Shown: one piece after another, positions 56,792-64,000 of the stretch
How the letters are laid out: the number at the start of each line of letters is the position of its first letter
Numbering within the stretch: position 1 is the stretch's first letter
From: Nocardia farcinica
Lineage (GTDB): Bacteria > Actinomycetota > Actinomycetes > Mycobacteriales > Mycobacteriaceae
NCBI RefSeq assembly: GCF_001182745.1
Contig: NZ_LN868938.1
Span: 1,798,001 to 1,862,000 of the forward strand
Reading direction: 5' to 3'
Length of the DNA stretch: 64,000 nt
The notes under the pieces: model-generated
What the model saw: only the letters and a program-made list of their open reading frames with translations
Told to the model about the DNA's origin: nothing
Database searches by the model: none
Translations under genes and position numbers: made by a program

Positions 56792-58146
56792 GCCTGGCTC
56801 CTTCCGTCGGTGGGGATCGGCAACGGGATGTCGAACCGCAGCATGATCCCGCCCAGCGGGGACCGCCGGATCGACATCACCCCGCCGAGTTCCTCGGCCC
56901 GCACCCGCATGTTCGCCAGCCCCCGGTGCGCACCGGCCAGGTCCGCGGTCGCGGTGACCCGCAACATCTTCCGCAACTGCGCCGGGTCGCCGTCACCGTC
57001 GTCGGAGATGGTGAGCACCAGCCGGTCCGGGTAGTAGCGCAGCCGCACGTCGGAGTGGAAGGCGTCGGTGTGGGCGACGGTGTTGAACAGCGCCTCCCCG
57101 GTGATCCGCAGCAGCGAGTGCTCGGCCTCGCCGGGCAGCGGCACCGGGTCACCGACCACACTGACCTGCACTTTCAGATCGCTGGGCAGGTGCACGCCGG
57201 ACAGCTGCTCGAGCAGCACCGGCAGCGAGCCCGGCTGTTCGTCGGCGGTGCGGTGCAGCGCGTAGATGGCCGCGCGCAGCCGCTCGACCGCGTGCCGGGT
57301 GAGATCGCGGGCGGCGGAGAGCTTTTCGACGATCTCGTCGTCCACCCCCGGGGTGCCTGCCAGTTCGGAACGGCAGATCTCGATGGTCATGCCCGCCGAC
57401 AGCACGTCCTGGGTGACGCTGTCGTGCAGTTCGCGGGCGATGCGGTGGCGCTCGTCGTCGAGGGCCTGCCGCTGGCGGGCGTCCACCAGCCGCTGCTGCA
57501 CCTCGGCGAGTTCGGCGTCCCGGGCGGCCAGGTCGCGGGCGCGCTGGGCGGCGGCCTCGCTCAGTTCGGCGGTGCGGCCGCGCAGCCGGGTGGTGGCGTG
57601 CAGGAGGAAGGCGTTGTGCAGGGCGACCGCGACCTGGTTGGCCAGCACCCGCAGGATCGCCAGGTCGGTGTCGCCGATCTCCACATCGCGGCCGGGCAGT
57701 CCGGCGATGCCGCCGATCGGTTCGCCGTCGAGGGTCATCGCGACCCGCACCACGCAGCCGTCGGCCAGGTCCTCGGCCTCCCACGGGCGGGTCCGCAGCA
57801 CCCGCAGGTGCGGGATCACATCCGGTGGCAGCGCGTGCTCGTCTTCGATGAGGCCGTCGCCGCCCAGCAGCAGGAACCGGGGGCTGGCCGCGCGCAGCGC
57901 GCCGTCGGAGACCGCGACCAGCAGCCAGTCGGCCTGCAGATGGTCGGCGGCGGCGCGCAGCACCGCCTCGACCAGGCCGCGCGGGCCCTCGGCGGTGCGC
58001 ACCAGGGCGCGCGAGATCCGGTCCAGCGCGCGCACCGCGTGCTCGAGCCGTTCGGCCGACCGCACGTAGGCCGGGTAGTAGGTGCGTTTGCCCGAGCGCA
58101 CACCGGTCAGCACCCCGAGGTCGGCGGAACCGTGCAGCCCCGTCAT
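56782..58146 (-). CDS. Soluble GAF-domain sensor histidine kinase
   Basis: 454 residues from ATG 58146; the open frame extends further upstream through the alcohol dehydrogenase gene and is not real there. No membrane segments. A GAF-type sensor (about 45-185), a coiled coil (about 185-230) and the HisKA_3 motif RIARELHDSVTQD with His241 are followed by the ATPase domain with ALFNTVAHTDA and DDGDGDP. The ligand presumably enters the cytoplasm. It is placed 8 bp after the alcohol dehydrogenase and overlaps its response regulator. Confidence 0.88.
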   Translation of the reverse strand: MTGLHGSADLGVLTGVRSGKRTYYPAYVRSAERLEHAVRALDRISRALVRTAEGPRGLVEAVLRAAADHLQADWLLVAVSDGALRAASPRFLLLGGDGLIEDEHALPPDVIPHLRVLRTRPWEAEDLADGCVVRVAMTLDGEPIGGIAGLPGRDVEIGDTDLAILRVLANQVAVALHNAFLLHATTRLRGRTAELSEAAAQRARDLAARDAELAEVQQRLVDARQRQALDDERHRIARELHDSVTQDVLSAGMTIEICRSELAGTPGVDDEIVEKLSAARDLTRHAVERLRAAIYALHRTADEQPGSLPVLLEQLSGVHLPSDLKVQVSVVGDPVPLPGEAEHSLLRITGEALFNTVAHTDAFHSDVRLRYYPDRLVLTISDDGDGDPAQLRKMLRVTATADLAGAHRGLANMRVRAEELGGVMSIRRSPLGGIMLRFDIPLPIPTDGRSQAWQ

Positions 58147-58154
58147 CGCCGGCC

Positions 58155-59444
58155 TCACAACGCCTCGCGGAACAGCTCCGCGATGCTCTCGGCGTCGGGC
58201 ACGCGCGGGTTGGTCGCCAGGCAGGCGTCGTTGAGGGTGGTGCGGGCCATCGTCGGGATGTCGGCTTCGGTCACACCCAACGCGGCCAGCCCGCGCGGCA
58301 CCCCGATCTCGTCGGCCAGCGCGCGGATCCGCTCGGCCAGCAGCTCGGCCACCTCGGCGGCGGGCTTGCGTGCCACGTCGATCCCGACGGCGGAGGCCAA
58401 CGGCACGTACGGGGTCGGGTCGGCGGCGGCGTTGAAGCGGATGCAGTGCGGCAGCAGGATGCCGTTGAGCACGCCGTGCGGGGCGTCGAGCAGCCCGCCC
58501 ACCTGGTGACTCATGGCGTGGGTGATCCCGAGGATGGCGTTGGTGAAGGCCATGCCCGCCTGCAACGCGCCGTGCGCCATCGCGATGCGCGGTTCGGCCA
58601 GGCGCGGATGCGTCATGGTGCGGCGCAGGTTGCTGGTGATCAGGTGCGCGGCGTGCAGGGCGTGATGGTCGGTGAGCTGGTTGTGCGCGCGCGAGACGTA
58701 GGACTCGATCGCGTCCAGTCCGGTGGCGGCGTTGAGGTCGTCGGGCATGGTGATCAGCAGCCGCGGGTCGACGATCGACACGTCGGGCACGAGTGTCCGG
58801 CTGATGATGGTGATCTTGGTGCGCTGGGTGGTGTCGGTGACGATGGCGAACTGCGACACGTCCGCGCCGGTGCCGGAGGTCGAGGGCACCATGACCAGCG
58901 GCGGGATCGGCTGGGTCACCCGGTCCACGCCCTCGTAGTCGAGAATCGCGCCGCCGTTGCCGGCCAGGATCGCCACCCCCTTGGCCGCGTCGATGCTGGA
59001 ACCGCCGCCGACCGCGATCACGACGTCGCTGCCGGTCGCCAGGTAGTGCTCGTAGGCGGCGGTGATCTCGTGGTCCTTCGGATTCGGCGTGATCGTCGAC
59101 CACACCACCGGATGCAGGCCGACCTGCTGCAGGTGCCCGGTCGCCTCGGCGACCCACCCGGACTCGATGATGCCGGGATCGGTGACCAGGAACGGCCGCC
59201 GCGCGCCCACCCGCCGCGCGCAATGCCCCAGTTCACCCATCGCGCCCGGCCCGAACACGACCTCGGGGGTGTGGAATTTCGCCAGCTGCGGGGCGGCGGT
59301 GGCGCTCACCGTGTCCGGCTCCCACGGCCCGCTCAGTTCCACCTCGGAGGCCGCCGGATCGGCGGCGGGGAGGTCGGTGCGGGTCCGGGTGCGCAATACC
59401 GGATCGGTCGGAACACCCGGTACGGGTCGCGTCAGCTGGGCCAC
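58155..59444 (-). CDS. Iron-type (group III) alcohol dehydrogenase, mycofactocin-linked by context
   Basis: 429 residues. Cofactor motif VVIAVGGGSSIDAAKG and PSTSGTGADVSQF; metal-site histidines in ITHAMSHQVGG and DAPHGVLNG. The segment that normally reads GxDAxxHAIExY is AATGLDAIESYVS, so four residues including the first His ligand are missing. A 45-residue N-terminal extension precedes the usual start. Decameric NDMA-dependent enzymes of this superfamily keep NAD bound and depend on mycofactocin. The divergent mft operon and the downstream two-component system support that link (inference). Confidence 0.85.
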   Translation of the reverse strand: MAQLTRPVPGVPTDPVLRTRTRTDLPAADPAASEVELSGPWEPDTVSATAAPQLAKFHTPEVVFGPGAMGELGHCARRVGARRPFLVTDPGIIESGWVAEATGHLQQVGLHPVVWSTITPNPKDHEITAAYEHYLATGSDVVIAVGGGSSIDAAKGVAILAGNGGAILDYEGVDRVTQPIPPLVMVPSTSGTGADVSQFAIVTDTTQRTKITIISRTLVPDVSIVDPRLLITMPDDLNAATGLDAIESYVSRAHNQLTDHHALHAAHLITSNLRRTMTHPRLAEPRIAMAHGALQAGMAFTNAILGITHAMSHQVGGLLDAPHGVLNGILLPHCIRFNAAADPTPYVPLASAVGIDVARKPAAEVAELLAERIRALADEIGVPRGLAALGVTEADIPTMARTTLNDACLATNPRVPDAESIAELFREAL

Positions 59445-59726
59445 GACAACTCCTCACTCCACTCACCCGGCGTCCCTGCCGGGCGATACCAGGCTAACCC
59501 CGATGTGAGAGCGGACACACCGTGCGTCCGTCCAGGCCGCACCTACCCGATCGGACAGGGAGGCCCAGCACCCGGACCCGCGCCCTCCGGTGGGCGGGGC
59601 GGCGGCCCCCTACGAACGGGCGGGTTCGCGTGGCGATCGGATGGTTGCGCGCCGAGGCGGTTCTCCCCGGCCCGACCCGGCCCTAGCGTCGTGCTCGTCG
59701 TCACATCCAGCGAAGAAGGAGCAACC
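59445..59726. promoter_or_regulatory. Divergent region between the alcohol dehydrogenase and mft operons
   Basis: 282 bp. TAGCGT at 59684-59689 is the likely -10 for mftA. A weak copy of the steroid-module motif (GCCGG-GTGAG-TGGAG, minus strand, about 59454-59468) lies next to the dehydrogenase start. No MftR-like gene or strong palindrome is present. Confidence 0.45.
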
Positions 59727-59813
59727 GTGAACGAGCACGTGAACACCGAGTCGATCGAGCAGGACCTGCTGGTCGAGGACGTGTCGATCGACGGAATGTG
59801 CGGTGTCTACTGA
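59727..59813 (+). CDS. mftA: Mycofactocin precursor peptide MftA
   Basis: 28 residues from GTG 59727, with GAAGGAG 7 bp upstream. The C-terminus IDGMCGVY is the invariant mycofactocin core; the terminal Val-Tyr pair is decarboxylated and cross-linked by MftC to form the redox cofactor. The acidic leader (EQDLLVEDVS) binds MftB. Its stop lies inside the mftB start region (11-bp overlap), so translation is coupled. Too short for most gene finders. Confidence 0.97.
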   Translation: MNEHVNTESIEQDLLVEDVSIDGMCGVY

Positions 59814-60093
59814 GGCCCGCCGCTTCGATCCGGCACAGCCGTACCGCCTCGCGCCGTCGGTGGCGGTACGGCCGGAGCCGTTCGGGGCGCTGCTCTACGA
59901 CTACACGACCCGGCGCCTGTCGTTCCTGAAGACGCCGACGCTGGTGCGGGTGGTCCAGTCGCTGGCCACCCAGCCCGCGGCCTCGGCGGCGTTGACCGCG
60001 GCGGCGATCCCGGTCCCCGAGCGGCCGCGCTATCTGGCCGCACTGGCCGAGCTGGCCGCGGCCGGCACCATTCAGCTCCGCTCTCCGGCGTGA
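59803..60093 (+). CDS. mftB: Mycofactocin chaperone MftB
   Basis: 96 residues from GTG 59803. RiPP recognition element (PqqD-like winged fold), with YRLAPSVAVRPEPFGALLYDYTTRRLSFLKTPTLV at the N-terminus, the usual MftB pattern. It presents MftA to the radical SAM enzyme MftC. Overlaps mftA by 11 bp. Confidence 0.95.
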   Translation: MSTEARRFDPAQPYRLAPSVAVRPEPFGALLYDYTTRRLSFLKTPTLVRVVQSLATQPAASAALTAAAIPVPERPRYLAALAELAAAGTIQLRSPA

Positions 60094-60112
60094 GCGGCAC
60101 AGGAGGAATGCC

Positions 60113-61294
60113 ATGAGATTGGTCGAGCACTTCAAGCACGGGCTGGCGGCGCCGATCTGCCTGACCTGGGAGCTCACCTACGCCTGCAACCTGGCGTGCG
60201 AGCACTGCCTGTCCTCGTCGGGCCGGCGCGACCCGCGCGAGCTGAGCACCGAGGAGTGCAAGGCGGTCATCGACGAGCTGCAGCGGATGCAGGTCTTCTA
60301 CGTCAACATCGGCGGCGGTGAGCCGACGGTCCGGCCGGACTTCTGGGAGCTGCTCGACTACTCCCTCGACCATCAGGTCGGGGTCAAGTTCTCCACCAAC
60401 GGTGTGCGGCTGACCCCGCAGCGGGCGCGCATGCTCGCCGCCACCGACTACGTCGACGTGCAGATCTCCATCGACGGCGCCACCGCCGAGGTCAACGACG
60501 CCGTCCGCGGGCCGGGCTCGTTCGCGATGGCCTATCGGGCGATGGGCAACCTCGCCGACGCCGGGTTCGAGAACTTCAAGATCTCGGTGGTGATGACCCG
60601 CCACAACGTCGGCCAGCTCGACGAGTTCAAGGCCATCGCCGACCGCTTCGGCGCCCAACTGCGCATCACCCGGCTGCGGCCCTCCGGCCGCGGCGCCGAC
60701 GTCTGGGACGAGCTGCATCCCACCGCCGAGCAGCAGCTGCGCATCTACGACTGGCTCATCGACAACGGCGAGAACGTGCTGACCGGAGACTCGTTCTTCC
60801 ACCTCAACGCCCTGGGCTCCACTCCCCTGCCCGGATTGAACCTGTGCGGGGCCGGCCGGGTGGTGTGCCTGATCGACCCGGTCGGCGACGTCTACGCCTG
60901 CCCCTTCGCCATCCACGACGAATTCCTGGCAGGCAACGTCCGCGACCCCGGCGGCTTCGAGTCGGTGTGGAACACCTCCGAGCTGTTCGAGCGGTTGCGG
61001 CAACCGCAGACCGGCGGCGCGTGCACCGCCTGCCCCGCCTACGACTCCTGCCAGGGCGGCTGCATGGCGGCGAAGTTCTTCACCGGCCTGCCGCTGGACG
61101 GCCCCGACCCCGAATGTGTGCGCGGCAACGCCGAATTCGCGCTCGCCACGGTCGGCGCCGACAGCGCGCCCAAGCCGGACAAGGACCACTCCCGGCGCGC
61201 GCCCGCCCGGCCGCGCGCGGTCGCCCTCGGCCTGCCCGGCCTGCGCGTCCCCGACCGCGCCTGCGACACCAGCCCCATTTCCGGAATCCACTGA
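60113..61294 (+). CDS. mftC: Mycofactocin radical SAM maturase MftC
   Basis: 393 residues from ATG 60113 (AGGAGG 6 bp upstream). The radical SAM cluster is C25-x3-C29-x2-C32 in YACNLACEHC. SPASM-type auxiliary Fe-S cysteines lie in the C-terminal third (LCGAGRVVCLIDPVGDVYACPF, CTACPAYDSCQGGCM). It first decarboxylates the C-terminal Tyr of MftA and then forms the Val-Tyr carbon-carbon bond. A Pro/Arg-rich tail follows the SPASM domain. Confidence 0.97.
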   Translation: MRLVEHFKHGLAAPICLTWELTYACNLACEHCLSSSGRRDPRELSTEECKAVIDELQRMQVFYVNIGGGEPTVRPDFWELLDYSLDHQVGVKFSTNGVRLTPQRARMLAATDYVDVQISIDGATAEVNDAVRGPGSFAMAYRAMGNLADAGFENFKISVVMTRHNVGQLDEFKAIADRFGAQLRITRLRPSGRGADVWDELHPTAEQQLRIYDWLIDNGENVLTGDSFFHLNALGSTPLPGLNLCGAGRVVCLIDPVGDVYACPFAIHDEFLAGNVRDPGGFESVWNTSELFERLRQPQTGGACTACPAYDSCQGGCMAAKFFTGLPLDGPDPECVRGNAEFALATVGADSAPKPDKDHSRRAPARPRAVALGLPGLRVPDRACDTSPISGIH

Positions 61295-61309
61295 ACACGA
61301 GGACTTTTC

Positions 61310-62482
61310 ATGGCAAGCACCAAGGACTGGTTCGAGACCGTCGCCGAGGCGCAGGAACGCGCGAAGAAGCGCGTGCCCGAGCCGGTGTACCGCGCGCTGC
61401 TGGCCGGCTCACAGGCCGGGGTGACGCTGGCCGACAACACCGCCGCCTTCGCCGAACTGGGTTTCCGCCCGCACATCGCCGACCTGCCGCCCGTGCGTTC
61501 CCAGGCGACCACGGTGCTGGGGCAGGAGATCTCGCTGCCGGTGATCATCTCCCCCACCGGTGTGCAGGCCGTCGACCCGCACGGCGAGGTCGGCGTGGCG
61601 CGGGCCGCCGCGGCCTCCGGTACCGCGATGGGCCTGTCGTCGTTCGCGTCCAAGCCGATCGAGGACGTGATCGCGGCGAACGAGAAGGTCTTCTTCCAGA
61701 TCTACTGGCTCGGCGACAAGGACGCGATGCTGGCCAGGCTCGACCGCGCCAAGCGGGCCGGGGCCAAGGGCCTCATCGTCACCCTGGACTGGGTGTTCGC
61801 CACCGCGCGCGACTGGGGCAGCCCGCCGCTGCCCGAGCGCATCGACGTGCGCACCGCCATCCGGTTCGCCCCGCGGGTGCTCACCCGACCCGGCTGGCTG
61901 TGGCGGTTCCTGCGCGCCGGCGCCCTGCCCGACCTGACCACCCCGAACCTGGTCGGCGCGGGCGAGACCGGCCCCACGTTCTTCGGCGCCTACGGCGAGT
62001 GGATGGGCACGCCGCCGCCGACCTGGGCCGATCTCGCCTGGCTGCGCGAGCAGTGGAGCGGCCCGCTGCTGATCAAGGGCATCACCCACCCCGACGACGC
62101 CCGCCGCGCCGTCGACATCGGCGCCACCGCCATCTCGGTCTCCAATCACGGCGGCAACAACCTCGATTCCACGCCCGCCGCGATCCGCCTGCTGCCCGGG
62201 ATCGCCGAGGCCGTGGGCGATCAGCTCGAAGTGCTGCTCGACGGCGGCGTGCGGCGCGGCAGCGACGTGGTCAAGGCCGTGGCGCTGGGCGCGCGGGCGG
62301 TGATGATCGGCAGGCCGTACCTGTGGGGCATGGCGGCCGGCGGCGAACGCGGTGTGCACAACGTGCTCGAAATCCTGCGCCAGGGCATCGATTCCACGCT
62401 GTACGGGCTCGGCCGCGCCGACATCCACGATGTGCGCGCCGAGGACGTGCTCGTGCCGGACGGGTTCCGCCGGGGGCTGTGA
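61310..62482 (+). CDS. mftD: Mycofactocin FMN oxidase MftD
   Basis: 390 residues from ATG 61310 (CGAGGA upstream). TIM barrel of the FMN-dependent alpha-hydroxy acid dehydrogenase family, with SNHGGNNLDSTPA as the active-site His region and LLDGGVRRGSDVVKA and IGRPYLWG binding the FMN phosphate. MftD oxidatively deaminates the cleaved AHDP intermediate to premycofactocin. Its stop overlaps the mftF start (GTGA). Confidence 0.96.
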   Translation: MASTKDWFETVAEAQERAKKRVPEPVYRALLAGSQAGVTLADNTAAFAELGFRPHIADLPPVRSQATTVLGQEISLPVIISPTGVQAVDPHGEVGVARAAAASGTAMGLSSFASKPIEDVIAANEKVFFQIYWLGDKDAMLARLDRAKRAGAKGLIVTLDWVFATARDWGSPPLPERIDVRTAIRFAPRVLTRPGWLWRFLRAGALPDLTTPNLVGAGETGPTFFGAYGEWMGTPPPTWADLAWLREQWSGPLLIKGITHPDDARRAVDIGATAISVSNHGGNNLDSTPAAIRLLPGIAEAVGDQLEVLLDGGVRRGSDVVKAVALGARAVMIGRPYLWGMAAGGERGVHNVLEILRQGIDSTLYGLGRADIHDVRAEDVLVPDGFRRGL

Positions 62483-63984
62483 CGGTGGGAGTTCTCGCGC
62501 GGCGGATCGTGCTCGACCGCTCGGTGCATCGCTTCGACCGGGGCCGGGTGCTGCTCGGCGGGTCGCCGATGCGGTTGGTGCGGCTGTCCGCCGCCGGGGC
62601 GCGGCTGCTCGCCGGGTGGGTGGACGGCGGGCCGATCGGGGCGGACGAGGGGTCGGCCCGCTTGTTGCGCCGCCTGCTCGACTCCGGGCTGGTGCATCCG
62701 GTCGCGGCGCCGGGCAGCCGCTCGCCCGACGAGGTCACGCTCGTCGTGCCCGTCAAGGACAACCCGGCCGGACTGGCGCGGCTGCTCGCCGCCACCACCG
62801 AGTTCGCGCATCGGGTGATCGTGGACGACGGGTCGGCCGACGCCGTGCCCACCGCCACGATCCGGCACCCGCGCCCGCTCGGACCCGCCGCCGCGCGCAA
62901 TGCCGGGTGGCGGCGGGCCACGACCGAGTTCGTCGCCTTCGTCGACTCGGATGTGGTGCCCCGGCCGGGATGGCTGGACTCGGCGCTGGCCCTGTTCGAC
63001 GATCCGCGGGTCGCGGCGGTGGCGCCCCGGGTGACGAGCCCGCCCGGCACCGCCGCACCCACGAGCGTCGCCGCCTACGAGGCGAGCCATTCCAGCCTGG
63101 ACATGGGCGCCGAGCCGGCGGTGGTGCGCCCGCTGAGCCGAGTCGGCTACGTGCCCACCGCCGCCCTGATCGTGCGGCGGGCGGCCCTGGCCGAACTGGG
63201 CGGCTTCGACGAGCGACTGCGATTCGGCGAGGACGTCGATGTCGTCTGGCGGTTGACCGACGCCGGACATCTCGTCCGCTACCACCCCGCGGCGGTGGTC
63301 ACCCACCGCCCGCGCGCCACGCTCGGTTCCTGGTTGCGCCAGCGCTACGACTACGGCACCTCCGCCGCCCCGCTGGCCCGCCGCCATCCCGGGCGGCTCG
63401 CCTGCGCGCGGGTGAGCGCCTGGCACGCGCTGTCGTGGGGCGCGCTGGTCGTCGCGCTCGGCCCGGCCCGCCCCGACCGTGCCGCCCGCGGATTGCGCCG
63501 CGCCGCCCGCTCGCCCGTGCTGCGCGGGTCGGCCGTCGTCGTCCCGGCCCTCGTCGCCACCGCGCTGCCCGCCCGGCGGTTGCGCGGACGCGGCGTGCCC
63601 ACCGCGGCGGCGCTGGCCGTGGGTGCCGGCGGTCACCTCGCGGCCGGACTCGCCCTGGCCGACGCCGTGCGCCGGACCTGGTGGCCGGTGCTCATGGGCA
63701 CCCGGCTCGGCCGCCGCCTCGTCCTGCTGAGCCTGCTGCCGTGCCTGGTGGAGGCGCTGCGTGGGCGCCGGGGCCCGGCGTGGTTCGCGATGCGGCTCGC
63801 CGACCAGGCCGCCTACTCGCTGGGCGTGTGGGCCGGTTGCCTGCGGGCGCGGACCGCGGCACCGCTGCTGCCCGACCTGCGTGTCGGCACCGGCGCGCGT
63901 CCGGGCAGGGCCGCGCCGTCGACCCCGCTGCGCGCGAGCGCATCCCGTCCTCGCGTCGACCGACCGGCACAGGCGGCGTCGTAG
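62479..63984 (+). CDS. mftF: Mycofactocin glycosyltransferase MftF
   Basis: 501 residues from GTG 62479, which overlaps the mftD stop. An N-terminal PqqD-like segment (about 1-75) is followed by a GT2 domain with VDDGSAD, FVDSDVVPRPGWL and GFDERLRFGEDVDVVWRL. C-terminal helices include hydrophobic stretches near 330-400. MftF adds oligoglucose chains to premycofactocin. Directly following mftD is unusual, since mftE normally lies between; the coding sequence ends 16 bp before the window edge. Confidence 0.94.
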   Translation: MTVGVLARRIVLDRSVHRFDRGRVLLGGSPMRLVRLSAAGARLLAGWVDGGPIGADEGSARLLRRLLDSGLVHPVAAPGSRSPDEVTLVVPVKDNPAGLARLLAATTEFAHRVIVDDGSADAVPTATIRHPRPLGPAAARNAGWRRATTEFVAFVDSDVVPRPGWLDSALALFDDPRVAAVAPRVTSPPGTAAPTSVAAYEASHSSLDMGAEPAVVRPLSRVGYVPTAALIVRRAALAELGGFDERLRFGEDVDVVWRLTDAGHLVRYHPAAVVTHRPRATLGSWLRQRYDYGTSAAPLARRHPGRLACARVSAWHALSWGALVVALGPARPDRAARGLRRAARSPVLRGSAVVVPALVATALPARRLRGRGVPTAAALAVGAGGHLAAGLALADAVRRTWWPVLMGTRLGRRLVLLSLLPCLVEALRGRRGPAWFAMRLADQAAYSLGVWAGCLRARTAAPLLPDLRVGTGARPGRAAPSTPLRASASRPRVDRPAQAAS

Positions 63985-64000
63985 CCGCGCGTGGTTCCAC

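Noticed and set aside
60844..62478. Upstream extension of mftF through mftC and mftD
   Set aside because: Open only because of GC-rich codon bias; the GTG overlapping the mftD stop gives a normal MftF.

Overview
The window is very GC-rich, densely packed DNA from an actinobacterium. A mycofactocin biosynthesis locus, close homologues of the steroid-ring enzymes KstD, KshA and HsaA, many acyl-CoA dehydrogenases and SDRs, and frequent GTG starts with ATGA/GTGA overlaps point to the Mycobacteriales, most likely Nocardia or a near relative. The genus is inferred, not proven. I see 66 protein genes, no tRNA or rRNA, no insertion sequence, no phage genes and no CRISPR array.

1-18.4 kb is mixed accessory metabolism and regulation: the end of a flavin monooxygenase, a zinc alcohol dehydrogenase, two divergent P450s (one lacking the ExxR arginine), an EspR-like regulator with an SDR, and a NarL-type two-component system. 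Then come a TetR/ABC-exporter pair separated by a 48-bp double operator and a minisatellite, an MmyB-type XRE regulator, an acetylhydrolase-like protein, an M13 metallopeptidase, a methyltransferase and a double-MerR regulator.

18.4-44.2 kb is a large CoA-thioester catabolic island. A ten-gene operon (20.5-30.4 kb) encodes an enoyl-CoA hydratase, a DUF35/thiolase aldolase-type pair, two acyl-CoA dehydrogenases, an APH-type kinase, SDRs, an alcohol dehydrogenase and an acyl-CoA ligase, followed by a TetR gene. Around it lie an EthD/metallo-beta-lactamase pair, a five-gene ABC-uptake/SDR operon, an Old Yellow Enzyme-type reductase and an FAD dehydrogenase. Seven copies of a TTGAA-N5-TTCAA-type palindrome lie at the promoters of six of these transcription units, so the island looks like one regulon, probably repressed by the TetR at 30.4 kb.

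44.3-53.7 kb is a steroid-ring module: two MaoC-like half-hydratases, KshA, HsaA, IclR and PadR regulators, KstD, a Delta5-3-ketosteroid isomerase with Tyr14/Asp38/Asp98 intact, a four-cysteine small protein, and two SDRs of the mycofactocin-coupled type. A second motif (TCCCG-N5-CGGGA type) lies in front of its operons, at identical distance from a TAGCGT -10 box for kstD and the SDR pair.

53.9-64 kb holds an unusual XRE-TetR fusion regulator with an operator at its own start, a divergent acyl-CoA dehydrogenase, an iron-type alcohol dehydrogenase with a histidine kinase/response regulator, and the mycofactocin operon mftA-B-C-D-F with no mftE between D and F. Read together, the right half suggests (inference) that hydroxysteroids or similar alcohols are oxidised by mycofactocin-coupled nicotinoproteins, isomerised, dehydrogenated and 9-alpha-hydroxylated. 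The left island would degrade a CoA-activated side chain or a related cyclic acid.
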